Below, in pieces: positions 30,075-38,701 of a stretch of 64,000 bases of DNA. The stretch's first letter is position 1. Each line of letters opens with the position of its first letter. Source of the DNA: an uncultured Lachnospiraceae bacterium (GTDB taxonomy: Bacteria; Bacillota; Clostridia; Lachnospirales; Lachnospiraceae); assembly GCA_900542015.1 (NCBI GenBank), contig UQLY01000008.1:1-64000 (forward strand), in the 5' to 3' direction. A model generated the notes under the pieces. It saw nothing but the letters and a program-made list of their open reading frames with translations, made no database searches and was not told the origin of the DNA. Both the position numbers and the translations under genes were made by a program.

Positions 30075-31028
30075 ATGGAACCGACTATGAGACAGGATTG
30101 GAACGGAAAGCCATATTATTCCCTTGATTGTTATTGCAAGGAAACCTTTGGCGAGAAAATCTATAAAATTGCATTGGACGGCGGATTTACCTGCCCCAAC
30201 AGGGACGGAACCATCGGCTACGGAGGCTGTATCTTTTGCAGCCGCGGCGGAAGCGGCGAATTTGCAGCGGATATTCATGAAGACATCCAAAAGGGACTTT
30301 CCCTTTTTGGCGATAAGAAAACAGGCGATAAATTTATCGCCTATTTTCAAGCCTATACGGGAACCTATGACAAACCGGAACGGCTTTATTCGCTCTACTT
30401 TGCCGCCCTCTCCCACGAAAAAATCATCGGCATTTCCGTCGCTACCCGACCGGACTGTCTGGGTGAAGAAGTGTTGGAGGTTTTCAAAAAGCTGCAGCGG
30501 GAGTTTCCCCATAAATTGATCTGGATCGAGCTTGGCTTACAAACCATCCACCCCGATACCGCCGCCTATATCCGCCGCGGTTATGAACTCCCGGTTTTTG
30601 AAACGGCAGTAAAACAACTGAAGGCATTGAATATTCCCGTTATCGTCCATACGATTCTGGGACTTCCCGGCGAAGATGAGAAACGGATTCTGGAAACTAT
30701 TGATTATGTAAACCAGATAAAGCCTTTCGGAATTAAATTACAGTTGTTACACATCCTAAAAGATACGGATCTTGCCGCGGATTATGAAAAAGGTCTGGTT
30801 CCGGTTTATACCAAAGACGAGTATCTGCGGATACTGCTCTCCTGTATAACCCGTCTGAATCCCAATATTGTCATCCACCGCATTACCGGCGACGGTCCGA
30901 AGGACCTGCTGATCGCTCCGACCTGGAGCCTGAACAAGCGCGACGTGCTAAACAGCTTTCACAAACTTTGCAGGGAAACAGGCTCTTTTCAGGGGAAATA
31001 TTTTTCCTCCCGGCACTTGCAAAACTGA
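30075..31028 (+). CDS. TIGR01212 family radical SAM protein
   Basis: This protein of about 318 aa is similar to the YhcC family. The iron-sulfur cluster cysteines are in FTCPNRDGTIGYGGCIFCS, a spacing longer than the classical CxxxCxxC, which is diagnostic of this family. Later motifs are WIELGLQTIHPDTAAYIRRG and HTILGLPGEDE, typical of the radical SAM barrel. The reaction is not established; tRNA or cofactor modification has been suggested for the family. I chose ATG 30075; a TTG six bases earlier and an ATG at 30087 are alternatives, because the ribosome binding site is weak. Confidence 0.9.
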   Translation: MEPTMRQDWNGKPYYSLDCYCKETFGEKIYKIALDGGFTCPNRDGTIGYGGCIFCSRGGSGEFAADIHEDIQKGLSLFGDKKTGDKFIAYFQAYTGTYDKPERLYSLYFAALSHEKIIGISVATRPDCLGEEVLEVFKKLQREFPHKLIWIELGLQTIHPDTAAYIRRGYELPVFETAVKQLKALNIPVIVHTILGLPGEDEKRILETIDYVNQIKPFGIKLQLLHILKDTDLAADYEKGLVPVYTKDEYLRILLSCITRLNPNIVIHRITGDGPKDLLIAPTWSLNKRDVLNSFHKLCRETGSFQGKYFSSRHLQN

Positions 31029-31057
31029 TTATTCAAAAATTAAAACGAGGTTTAACT

Positions 31058-31573
31058 ATGACGCAGGAACCTATGACGCTCTATAAATTGATTGTATTAT
31101 ATATGCTCGACCGCGTATCCTTTCCCCTTACCAGGGCGCAGATCGATAATTTCATTTTGGAGAAAGAGTATACCAATTATCTGACCCTCCAGCAGGCGAT
31201 CGGAGAGCTGTCCGAAATCCATTTGATCTCCGAAAAGACCGTTCACAACCGCACACATCTTATGTTAACCGAAGAAGGACGTTCTACCCTTGATTTTTTC
31301 CGCAATCAGATCCCTGCGGCAATCAAGCAGGATATCAACGCCTATTTCAAGGAAAATGCTTTAGAGCTCCGCAACGAAACTTCCGTGACCGGACAGTATT
31401 ACAAAACCACAAGCGGCAGCTACCAGACCGTTTTATCCGCTACCGAACGCGGAGAAACCCTTGTGGAGCTGAAGCTGACCGTACCGGACGAAAAAACAGC
31501 CTCCGGCATCTGTGACCACTGGCAGAAAAAAAACGAGGAAATCTACGGAATGCTGGTAAAAGAATTATTCTAA
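31058..31573 (+). CDS. DUF4364 family protein
   Basis: This 171-aa protein starts at ATG 31058, after CGAGGTTTAACT. The family is almost confined to Clostridia. The N-terminal half resembles a winged helix (LTLQQAIGELSEIHLISEKT, then LTEEGRSTLDFF), so a regulatory DNA-binding role is plausible. The C-terminal half is a small beta-rich domain. It sits 29 bp after the radical SAM gene and is likely cotranscribed. A long inverted repeat lies between it and the convergent XRE gene. Confidence 0.85.
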   Translation: MTQEPMTLYKLIVLYMLDRVSFPLTRAQIDNFILEKEYTNYLTLQQAIGELSEIHLISEKTVHNRTHLMLTEEGRSTLDFFRNQIPAAIKQDINAYFKENALELRNETSVTGQYYKTTSGSYQTVLSATERGETLVELKLTVPDEKTASGICDHWQKKNEEIYGMLVKELF

Positions 31574-31701
31574 GACAACTTATGACACGAACAAACACAT
31601 ACGAACGCTTTTTGACATAATCAAGTCTGAAGCCCAAAAAACTAAGAGAACGAAAGAAAGCCGAAGGAAGGCAAAAGAATCAAAAAAGTTGCCGTCGGAA
31701 C

Positions 31702-31830
31702 GGAGATTTGTATCTGTCAAAGGAAACCTTTATAAAAACGCCGGTACTTAATCCGCATATTTTGCGGATTTATGTACTGCTGCGTTTTCATAGAGCGAAA
31801 GCGTGTTTCCTTTGACAGATACAAATCTCC
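31702..31830. repeat. Nested inverted repeat with 26-bp perfect arms
   Basis: Arms 31702-31727 and 31805-31830 are perfect 26-nt reverse complements. Inside them are further complementary blocks: AAAACGC with GCGTTTT, GTAC with GTAC, and TCCGCA with TGCGGA around a short A/T loop. The whole forms one long interrupted hairpin of about 129 nt. It lies between two convergent genes. It could be a bidirectional terminator, a MITE-like element or a structured RNA. No ORF or flanking transposase is visible. Confidence 0.75.
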
Positions 31831-31857
31831 ACCTCCGCCGCCTATTTTTTGATTCTT

Positions 31858-32361
31858 TTACCTTTCCATGATCCTGCTTAACAGTCTCATCTTATAATTT
31901 CTTATTTTAGCCGCATATTTACTGGTCATGATGACACCTACGATCATCATGCCAAAGGTTATCCCTAAGCACAGCCCGCCCAGAAAATTATCTGCATGGT
32001 CCGTAAAAAAGAGGATCATATACACAGTTGCCGCTATCACGCCTCCAATGAACAGCAAATTCATTCGCTTTGTTACTTTCATTTTGTCCTCGTTACTGTA
32101 TTCAGCAACCTTTAATACTGTTTCTTCCAAATCCTTATCCATTTTCTCGCCTTTCCTTTCTCCATCTAACAATTCCCGCAGCTCAATGTCATAATAATCC
32201 GCCATTTCAATCAGAATATCCAGATCCGGCAAATTATTTCCTGTCTCCCACCTCGAGACAGTCCTTCTGGTTACGTGAAACTGCTCTGCAAACTGTTCCT
32301 GCGTAAGCCCCTGCTCTTTACGAAGTCCTTTGATAAAACTTCCGATTTTCATTTGATTCAT
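31858..32361 (-). CDS. XRE-family HTH regulator with two membrane helices
   Basis: This is a 167-aa protein. ATG 32361 is chosen because AAAGGAGG lies ten bases upstream; an in-frame TTG sits too close to it. Residues about 5-60 form a Cro/CI helix-turn-helix (LTQEQFAEQFHVTRRTVSRW). Two hydrophobic helices follow near residues 103-120 and 125-145, then a short basic tail. The upstream region contains TTTACAG and two CTGTAAA copies that could form operators. It is probably a membrane-bound transcription regulator. Confidence 0.85.
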   Translation of the reverse strand: MNQMKIGSFIKGLRKEQGLTQEQFAEQFHVTRRTVSRWETGNNLPDLDILIEMADYYDIELRELLDGERKGEKMDKDLEETVLKVAEYSNEDKMKVTKRMNLLFIGGVIAATVYMILFFTDHADNFLGGLCLGITFGMMIVGVIMTSKYAAKIRNYKMRLLSRIMER

Positions 32362-32470
32362 GGTTTTCAAACCTCCTTTACAGGAACATCATATCTTACA
32401 AAACCTCAAATTTACAGGACACAAAGCGAGCAATGTCTCTGTAAATACAAATGGGACAAATCCTGTCCGG

Positions 32471-33784
32471 CTAAACCGTTAAGATTTCATCCAGACACCT
32501 TCCGTCAGCATCCGGTAAAGTAACACCTATTATTTTTGCCAAAGTAGGTCCTTCGTCATAGAGGCACATAGAAGGGATTTCTACGCCTTCCCTGACGCCG
32601 TAGCCAAAGGTCATAAAGAAGGTTTCATAATTCGGTTTGTCGGGCAGGTAGCCGTGGGTGCCGCGCATCTTTCCTTTTTTCATTTCGGAAACCGGCTCTG
32701 TCAGCGTATGGAAAGCGTCCAAATAAAAAACAGGCGCTTTTGCTTCTATTAAATAGACACAGGTGTCATCCGCTCCCAGCTCTCCCGCTTCTTTTCCCGT
32801 AAATATGCGGTCTATTCCGTAAACGGGATCTTCCCTGCACTTTTCCAACAATGCCGTCAGTTTTTGAAACGCTTCCTCCGTCGGCTTCTTTTTGGGATTT
32901 TCATAAATATAAGTACAGCCGTCGCAGTTTTTGGATACATAAATATAATCCGTTATTTTATCTCCCTTTACCTGCAAAAAGCCTTCCTGCTTTAACAGAT
33001 AATTGAAATAAACCACCCGCTCCGTCTGAAGCTGACAGTGATCTCCAAGTATAACAACCGTTGTTTTATCCATGTCCCCGGTTGCTTCCAGCATTTCCAT
33101 CAATTCTCCCAGGCGCTTATCATGTCTTTGCAGCGCCTCGGTTACCTTGGGATGCTCCACGCCGTAAATATGCCTGTTGGTGTCCACATCCGTAAAGTGA
33201 ATCATCATCATATCCGGATTGTAATGCTCCATCGTATATAGCGCGCTTGCATGGACAAAATGATCGAGCGCCGGCTGGCGGACGCCGTCTCTTAAATGTC
33301 CGAATTTTCTGTTTAAAGTCAGCTCATATGCCGCGCTTCCGTTTTTCGCGGATACCATGATCTGGTTCTGCCACGGTCTGTTGGCGAATACCTCCGGCAG
33401 ATTGTAGGTAACGCGGCTTTTTGCCGTCACGGGCCAGAGAAGGGAGGCGACCCTCCACCCCCTTTTTAACGCCTCGTCATAGAGGGTCGTCCCCTTTACG
33501 AACCGCCTCTGCCACATCCAGTCCGGATCGGGTCGCTCCGGCTGCAGTCTGGTGTTATTGATCACGCCGTGATGAACCGGCTTTTTCCCGGTTACGACGG
33601 ACACGTGCGCCGGATAGGTCAGTGACGGATAGACGCTTTGCACATGGGCGCATTTTGCGGAGCGCTCCCAGAGCTTTTGAAAGTGCGGCAGGGTACAAAG
33701 ATAGGGAAGATCCCTCTCTCCTACCGCGTCCAGAGATATCATAATCAGTCGCTGTCCGCCGTTTTTTTTATTCTTTTTCATCAT
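32471..33784 (-). CDS. Alkaline phosphatase superfamily phosphodiesterase
   Basis: This 437-aa enzyme resembles nucleotide pyrophosphatase/phosphodiesterase (NPP) proteins. The metal-site Asp lies in MISLDAVGERDLPYL, and the nucleophile Thr in YPSLTYPAHVSVVTG. Further metal ligands are in HFTDVDTNRHIYG, ILGDHCQ and GTHGYLPD. No signal peptide or membrane helix is present, so it is probably cytosolic, hydrolysing a phosphodiester, for example a nucleotide or phospholipid head group. Its start overlaps the end of rarA by 17 bp, so the two are cotranscribed. Confidence 0.88.
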   Translation of the reverse strand: MMKKNKKNGGQRLIMISLDAVGERDLPYLCTLPHFQKLWERSAKCAHVQSVYPSLTYPAHVSVVTGKKPVHHGVINNTRLQPERPDPDWMWQRRFVKGTTLYDEALKRGWRVASLLWPVTAKSRVTYNLPEVFANRPWQNQIMVSAKNGSAAYELTLNRKFGHLRDGVRQPALDHFVHASALYTMEHYNPDMMMIHFTDVDTNRHIYGVEHPKVTEALQRHDKRLGELMEMLEATGDMDKTTVVILGDHCQLQTERVVYFNYLLKQEGFLQVKGDKITDYIYVSKNCDGCTYIYENPKKKPTEEAFQKLTALLEKCREDPVYGIDRIFTGKEAGELGADDTCVYLIEAKAPVFYLDAFHTLTEPVSEMKKGKMRGTHGYLPDKPNYETFFMTFGYGVREGVEIPSMCLYDEGPTLAKIIGVTLPDADGRCLDEILTV

Positions 33785-35189
33785 GACCGTTGTCCTTTCC
33801 GCCGGGCTGCTGTCCAGGCTGTTGACCGGGCTGTTGCTCAGGCTGTTGTCCGTCCTGCTTTGCCGCGCTTTCCTTCAGGCGTTTCATATGCTCTTTGACT
33901 TTTTTCTCATACCCGTTATCCGTCGGGCGGTAAAATTCTTTTCCGTTTAATTCATAAGGTAAATATTGCTGTTTCACGTAATGATTCTCAAAGTCATGGG
34001 CGTATAAATAACCGATGCCGTGCCCAAGCTTTGACGCTCCTTTATAATGTGCATCCTGTAAATGTGCGGGAATCGGCAGATTACCGCTTTGCTCCACTTC
34101 GGCGATCGCCTCGTCCACCGCCAGATAAGAGGCGTTGCTTTTGGGAGCGCACGCCACATAAGCCGCCGCTTCCGCCAGAATAATGCGGGATTCCGGCATT
34201 CCGATCCGCTCTACCGCCTGCGCCGCGCTGACCGCCACCGTCAGGGCATTCGGGTCTGCCATCCCCACGTCCTCCGCCGCGCAGATCATGATCCTGCGGG
34301 CAATAAAGGTCAGGCTTTCGCCTGCATATAACATTCGCGCCAGATAGTACAGCGCCGCGTCGGGGTCCGATCCCCTCATGCTTTTAATAAACGCTGAAAT
34401 CGTATCATAATGATTGTCGCCTGTTTTATCATAACGCACAACTCTCTTTTGGATACATTCGCCAGCCACCTCGAGAGTGATATGAATTTTGCCGTCCTCG
34501 CTGCGCTCCGTGGTCAATATTCCAAGCTCTATGGCGTTTAACGCATGTCTCGCGTCTCCGCCGGAAATTTCGGCAAGGAACTCGGCGGCGTCATCATCAA
34601 TGACCGCCTGATAAGCTCCCATACCTTTCTTTTCATCATAGACGGCGCGGTGAATCAGCGTCAGAATATCGCTTTTATCGAGAGGCTTTAATTCAAATAC
34701 CACAGAACGGGAAATCAGCGCGCTGTTGACCTCAAAATAGGGATTTTCCGTCGTGGCGCCGATCAGCACCACCGTCCCGTCCTCCACAAAGGGCAGAAGA
34801 TAATCCTGCTGCCCCTTATTAAAACGGTGAATTTCGTCTACAAAAAGGATCGTCTTTTTCCCGTACATTCCGTAGGTGTCCTTCGCCCTTGCCACAACCT
34901 CTTCCATATCCTTTTTTCCCGCCACGGTAGCGTTGATCTGGGTAAACTCCGCGCTGGTAGTATTGGCAATGACCTTGGCAAGCGTCGTCTTCCCGGTTCC
35001 GGGCGGTCCGTAAAAAATAACGCTGCCCAGCTTGTCCGCCTTGATGGCGCGATAGAGCAGCTTATCCTTCCCGATAATATGCTGTTGTCCCACCACCTCG
35101 TCCAGCGTCATCGGGCGAAGGCGCGCCGCCAGCGGCGATTCCTTTTCCATTTTGTTTTCTCTCATATAATCAAATAAATTCATATCCAT
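33768..35189 (-). CDS. rarA: Replication-associated recombination protein A (RarA/MgsA)
   Basis: This 473-aa AAA+ ATPase acts at stalled replication forks. Walker A is GPPGTGKTTLAK, and Walker B with the following segment is LFVDEIHRFNKGQQDYLLPF. Sensor 1 lies in IGATTENPYFEVN, and the C-terminal tetramerisation domain includes DPNALTVAVSAAQAVERIGM. ATG 35189 (MDMNLFDYM) follows AAAAGGAAAAAAGC; an upstream in-frame ATG lacks support. The last 25 residues are an unusual Gln/Pro/Gly tail (QQPGQQPGQQPGG) absent from most relatives. It overlaps the phosphodiesterase gene by 17 bp. Confidence 0.95.
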   Translation of the reverse strand: MDMNLFDYMRENKMEKESPLAARLRPMTLDEVVGQQHIIGKDKLLYRAIKADKLGSVIFYGPPGTGKTTLAKVIANTTSAEFTQINATVAGKKDMEEVVARAKDTYGMYGKKTILFVDEIHRFNKGQQDYLLPFVEDGTVVLIGATTENPYFEVNSALISRSVVFELKPLDKSDILTLIHRAVYDEKKGMGAYQAVIDDDAAEFLAEISGGDARHALNAIELGILTTERSEDGKIHITLEVAGECIQKRVVRYDKTGDNHYDTISAFIKSMRGSDPDAALYYLARMLYAGESLTFIARRIMICAAEDVGMADPNALTVAVSAAQAVERIGMPESRIILAEAAAYVACAPKSNASYLAVDEAIAEVEQSGNLPIPAHLQDAHYKGASKLGHGIGYLYAHDFENHYVKQQYLPYELNGKEFYRPTDNGYEKKVKEHMKRLKESAAKQDGQQPEQQPGQQPGQQPGGKDNGHDEKE

Positions 35190-35422
35190 AGCTTTTTTCC
35201 TTTTCTTTCCTGCTAAAAATCCCATGAAAATAATAACATTTTATTTCCCTTTCGTCACTATCTTTCCTTGCTGCCTGAAGCTTTTACCCGGTACTTTTTG
35301 CCAGGGACTTTTTCCCAGAACCTTTATTTTACCGCAGGCACATGATAAAAAATACAAAATAGGAACAAAAACGCAAAAAAGCGTCAAAAAGCCGCCTATG
35401 ACTAGGCATATTTTCCCATCTA

Positions 35423-35467
35423 TGCTATAATAAAAAGCAATAGGCGGGCGAATCGGTTCTGTCCGCC
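35423..35467 (+). promoter_or_regulatory. Extended -10 promoter and leader hairpin of the chemoreceptor gene
   Basis: TGC-TATAAT (35423-35431) is an extended -10 with a weak -35. A 7-bp hairpin (35443-35449 with 35461-35467, one G-U pair) lies in the leader. I looked for a c-di-GMP riboswitch here and did not find its conserved core. Confidence 0.45.
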
Positions 35468-35504
35468 GGGATTTAAGAACAATATTTCTAAGGGGTGTCT
35501 TATT

Positions 35505-37478
35505 ATGCGGAAATTCTTTGACAAATTCCACAACATCAAAAAGAAAATTATCTTTTTTGTTATGGCGGTATCCATTTTTCTTGCGGTCTGTCTGACAACG
35601 GTCATGTCCGTCAGCAGCATCCGCGCCACAAATAATGTCATGCTTGATAACATGCAGGTCACGGCGCGCATTGCCGCCCAGAACATCAGTTCCAACCTGC
35701 ATCTTCTGACGGAACGGATGTACAACCTTTCCAACGAGGAAGTCCTGACCTCCTCTTCGGACGACGCCCAAAAACAGGCTGTTTTGGATGAAGCCAAACT
35801 GCAGATTGAATTTGTCTGGCTGTCCGCCTATGACCTTTCCGGGCAAAAGCTCTACGGAGACGACATGGCGCCCGAGTCCATCGCCGACACCAAATATTAC
35901 GACTATCTGACCCAGACCGGCAATCTGGTTATCGGAGAACCCTTCTATGATCAGGATGTGCTGCAGCTTTGCGTGGGCGCGCCGATCAAATCCGACGGAG
36001 AAACTACGGGTTATCTGATCGGAAGCTATAAATACGATCTTTTAAACGACGTTCTCAGTATGCTGATTCTCGGAGACACCGGAAGCGCCTGCATTTTAAA
36101 TGAAGAGGGCGTGATCGTCGGCGACCGCGATACCCAAAACGTCATTGACGGGAACAATATTTACGACATGTATCCCGCTTCCAAAAACGAAAAGGTCTAT
36201 GAGAAAATCCTCTCTTACCAGACCGGCTCCGCTATGATGAAGCTCGGACACACTGCCACTTACGCGGGATACGCTCCCATTCTGGGCACCAACTGGGCAT
36301 TGCTTGTCCATGCGCCCCAGCGGGAATTTATGGGTTCGGTCATTTTATCGATCGTGATTTCCGTTTTACTTTGTATCGTGCTGTTGGTTACCGCGGCGGT
36401 ATTCATTATCCCTGTCGCAGAAAAAATTTCCGTTTCTCTTTCCGCAGTGGCGAAGCGCTTACAGGCTCTTGCGGAAGGTAACCTGACGGAGGAAGTCGTC
36501 CTCTCCGACACCATTGACGAAACCGCTTTGCTGACCGGTTCCTTATCCAAGACCATCGTCAGTCTAAATAACTATATTCAGAATATCCAAACCTGTCTCG
36601 GCTCTCTTGCGGACGGCGACTATACCATAGACATTCCCGATAACTTCCGCGGAGATTTCTCTTCCATCCGGGAATCTCTCTGCCACATTACCGATTCCTT
36701 AAACAGGACGATGCTGCAGATGAACCAGTCCTCCATAGAGGTAAACAAAAACTCCAGCGAAGTGTCCGAATATGCAAAACAGCTCCACGACGGTTCCCTG
36801 AACCAGTCGGTTCTTCTGGAACAATTGGAAAAGAGCATGGAAGGGATTACCGCTTCGATTGAAAAGAATAAAGACAATGTGCTGCAGATCGAACAATGCT
36901 CCGAAAACGCAAGCGAAAAAACCGCTCTCGGAGACAGCAATATGCAGAGTATGCTGGATACCATGAACGAAATCCATTCGGCGGTAGACGAAATCTTCCG
37001 GATCAGCCAGTTGATCGAAGATATTTCCAGTCAGACCAACCTGCTTTCCTTAAACGCTTCCATCGAAGCGGCAAGGGCGGGAGAAGCCGGCAAGGGCTTC
37101 GCCGTTGTAGCTGCGGAAATCGGACATCTGTCCCAGCAGACCACCGACGCCCTTTCGCAGACCGTGGAAATTATCCAGAAATCCGCAGATATTATCCAGA
37201 GAGGACTGGATACGGCAAGCCAGACCGCAAAAGCATTCCAGGAAATTCAGGAGGTTACGGAGCAATACCGGGTTATTTCCTCCAAGCTTGCCGATACCGT
37301 ATCGGAACAGACATCCGCCGTATCCTATGTCAACGGACAACTGGTATCCTTAAAAAATATTGCCGATGAAAACCGCGGTCTTGCGGAAGATACGGATAAA
37401 ATAGCCGCCGGCTCGCTGGAACAATCCGAAAGCCTGCGGGAATATGTGGCTCAGGTAAAGATCAAAGAGACTGTATAA
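35505..37478 (+). CDS. Methyl-accepting chemotaxis protein
   Basis: This is a 657-aa chemoreceptor. TM1 (about 15-36) and TM2 (about 280-305) enclose a dCache-like extracytoplasmic sensor domain. A HAMP domain (about 305-360) follows, then the cytoplasmic signalling helices with the hairpin SLNASIEAARAGEAGKGFAV (about 515-535), which contacts CheA/CheW. There is no C-terminal NWETF pentapeptide tether. No che genes are in the window. AAGGGGTGTCTT precedes the ATG. The FMN-binding lipoprotein 15 bp downstream is likely in the same transcript, which hints at sensing of redox or electron-acceptor status. Confidence 0.94.
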   Translation: MRKFFDKFHNIKKKIIFFVMAVSIFLAVCLTTVMSVSSIRATNNVMLDNMQVTARIAAQNISSNLHLLTERMYNLSNEEVLTSSSDDAQKQAVLDEAKLQIEFVWLSAYDLSGQKLYGDDMAPESIADTKYYDYLTQTGNLVIGEPFYDQDVLQLCVGAPIKSDGETTGYLIGSYKYDLLNDVLSMLILGDTGSACILNEEGVIVGDRDTQNVIDGNNIYDMYPASKNEKVYEKILSYQTGSAMMKLGHTATYAGYAPILGTNWALLVHAPQREFMGSVILSIVISVLLCIVLLVTAAVFIIPVAEKISVSLSAVAKRLQALAEGNLTEEVVLSDTIDETALLTGSLSKTIVSLNNYIQNIQTCLGSLADGDYTIDIPDNFRGDFSSIRESLCHITDSLNRTMLQMNQSSIEVNKNSSEVSEYAKQLHDGSLNQSVLLEQLEKSMEGITASIEKNKDNVLQIEQCSENASEKTALGDSNMQSMLDTMNEIHSAVDEIFRISQLIEDISSQTNLLSLNASIEAARAGEAGKGFAVVAAEIGHLSQQTTDALSQTVEIIQKSADIIQRGLDTASQTAKAFQEIQEVTEQYRVISSKLADTVSEQTSAVSYVNGQLVSLKNIADENRGLAEDTDKIAAGSLEQSESLREYVAQVKIKETV

Positions 37479-37493
37479 GGGGAGGAAAATCAG

Positions 37494-37940
37494 ATGAAAA
37501 AATATTTTTGTATCGCATTGTTAGCCGTTGCACTTCTTTTGAGCGGCTGCGGCTCAAATTCCAAAATGAAGGACGGCTTTTATACGGCGGAAATGTCCGA
37601 TTATTCTTTCGGCTGGAAAGAATATCTGTGCATTATGGTAAAAGACAATCAGATCGTCTACGCGGAATTTAACGCCAAAGATCCCAGCGGCTATATCAAA
37701 GCATGGGATAACGCCTATATGCAGAATATGGCGCCCGTATCAGGTACCTACCCCAATGAATATACCAGATATTATGTTTCCCAGTTGATTGAAACGCAGG
37801 ACAGCACTTCTGTGGATACTTTAACCGGCGCCACTTCATCGGGCAACAATTTTGCCAAACTCGCCGTAGCGGTTGTGGATCAGGCTGTTGCCGGAGATCC
37901 CACCACGATTGTCGTGGAATCGGACCCCGACGCCGAATAA
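37494..37940 (+). CDS. FMN-binding lipoprotein
   Basis: This is a 148-aa protein with a lipoprotein signal (lipobox LSGC, Cys19) and an FMN_bind-type domain. The motif DTLTGATSSGNNF near residue 115 matches the (S/T)GAT flavinylation sequence in which the final Thr receives FMN covalently from ApbE. Proteins of this type carry electrons outside the membrane in Rnf-like or extracellular electron transfer systems. ApbE is not visible here. It follows the chemoreceptor by 15 bp, with GGGGAGGAAAATCAG as ribosome binding site. Its 3' end is 3 bp from the convergent deacetylase. Confidence 0.88.
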   Translation: MKKYFCIALLAVALLLSGCGSNSKMKDGFYTAEMSDYSFGWKEYLCIMVKDNQIVYAEFNAKDPSGYIKAWDNAYMQNMAPVSGTYPNEYTRYYVSQLIETQDSTSVDTLTGATSSGNNFAKLAVAVVDQAVAGDPTTIVVESDPDAE

Positions 37941-37943
37941 CCT

Positions 37944-38657
37944 TCAGTCTAGCAGGATTTCATCCACGGTTACAAATTCATAACCTTCTTTTTGCAGCTC
38001 GTCAATAATGGTAAATGCCGCCGTAACGCTTGTTTTGTACTGGTCGTGCATCAATATAATGCCGTTTTCCCTCGCCTTTGCCACAACCCTCTGCACCACG
38101 GTTGCGGCATCCGGCGTGCACCAGTCCAAAGGATCAATATTCCACAAAACACAGATCATTCCGGTCTCGCTTTCGATCAGGTCCCCGCATTGTCCGAAGG
38201 GCGGTCTGATAAACTGCGGATATTGCCCGGATACTTCCTCAATCAATTCATTGGCGGATACCACTTCCGTTTCTATCAGATTCTCATCCGCATGTTCCAG
38301 ACTGACATGATGAAACGTATGATTGCCGATCAAATGTCCGTCCTTTGCGATTTCCTCTACAATCTCCGGATAATTTTCCACAGCGCTTCCCATGAGAAAA
38401 AACGTAACCTTTACCCCGCGCTCCTTCAATCCCTCTAACAGCATGGGTGTATAAACCGGATGGGGTCCGTCGTCAAAGGTCAGGGCGATTTTTTTGGGCT
38501 CCGCTTTTTCCTGCGTCTGCATAGCCGCCGTTTCCTGCAGTCCGTCCGGCTCCGTTTTCTGTGCGCCGTCAGCTAACCAGAGGCAACACAGCAACAGCAA
38601 ATATGCGGCGATCAACCCGCTTGCAAGCATTTTTGACCACTTACTCCTGTTTTCCAT
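37944..38657 (-). CDS. Polysaccharide deacetylase (NodB-like)
   Basis: This 237-aa carbohydrate esterase family 4 protein starts at ATG 38657, after AGAGGGATCT. An N-terminal membrane anchor (about 9-28) is followed by the NodB domain. Motif 1 is LTFDDGPHP (catalytic base Asp and metal Asp), motif 2 is GNHTFHHVSL (metal His residues), motif 3 is RPPFGQCGD, and motif 4 is WNIDPLDWC. It probably removes N-acetyl groups from peptidoglycan or another surface glycan. It is convergent with the FMN lipoprotein gene, with only 3 bp between stops. Confidence 0.92.
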   Translation of the reverse strand: MENRSKWSKMLASGLIAAYLLLLCCLWLADGAQKTEPDGLQETAAMQTQEKAEPKKIALTFDDGPHPVYTPMLLEGLKERGVKVTFFLMGSAVENYPEIVEEIAKDGHLIGNHTFHHVSLEHADENLIETEVVSANELIEEVSGQYPQFIRPPFGQCGDLIESETGMICVLWNIDPLDWCTPDAATVVQRVVAKARENGIILMHDQYKTSVTAAFTIIDELQKEGYEFVTVDEILLD

Positions 38658-38701
38658 AGATCCCTCTGAAAGTCGGTTATTATTCAATATATGTCCGGGA
38701 T

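Noticed and set aside
35340..35504. Possible c-di-GMP riboswitch upstream of the chemoreceptor
   Set aside because: Only loose similarity (CGCAAA and a short stem); the conserved tetraloop-receptor and core of GEMM RNAs are absent, and most of the segment lies before the promoter.
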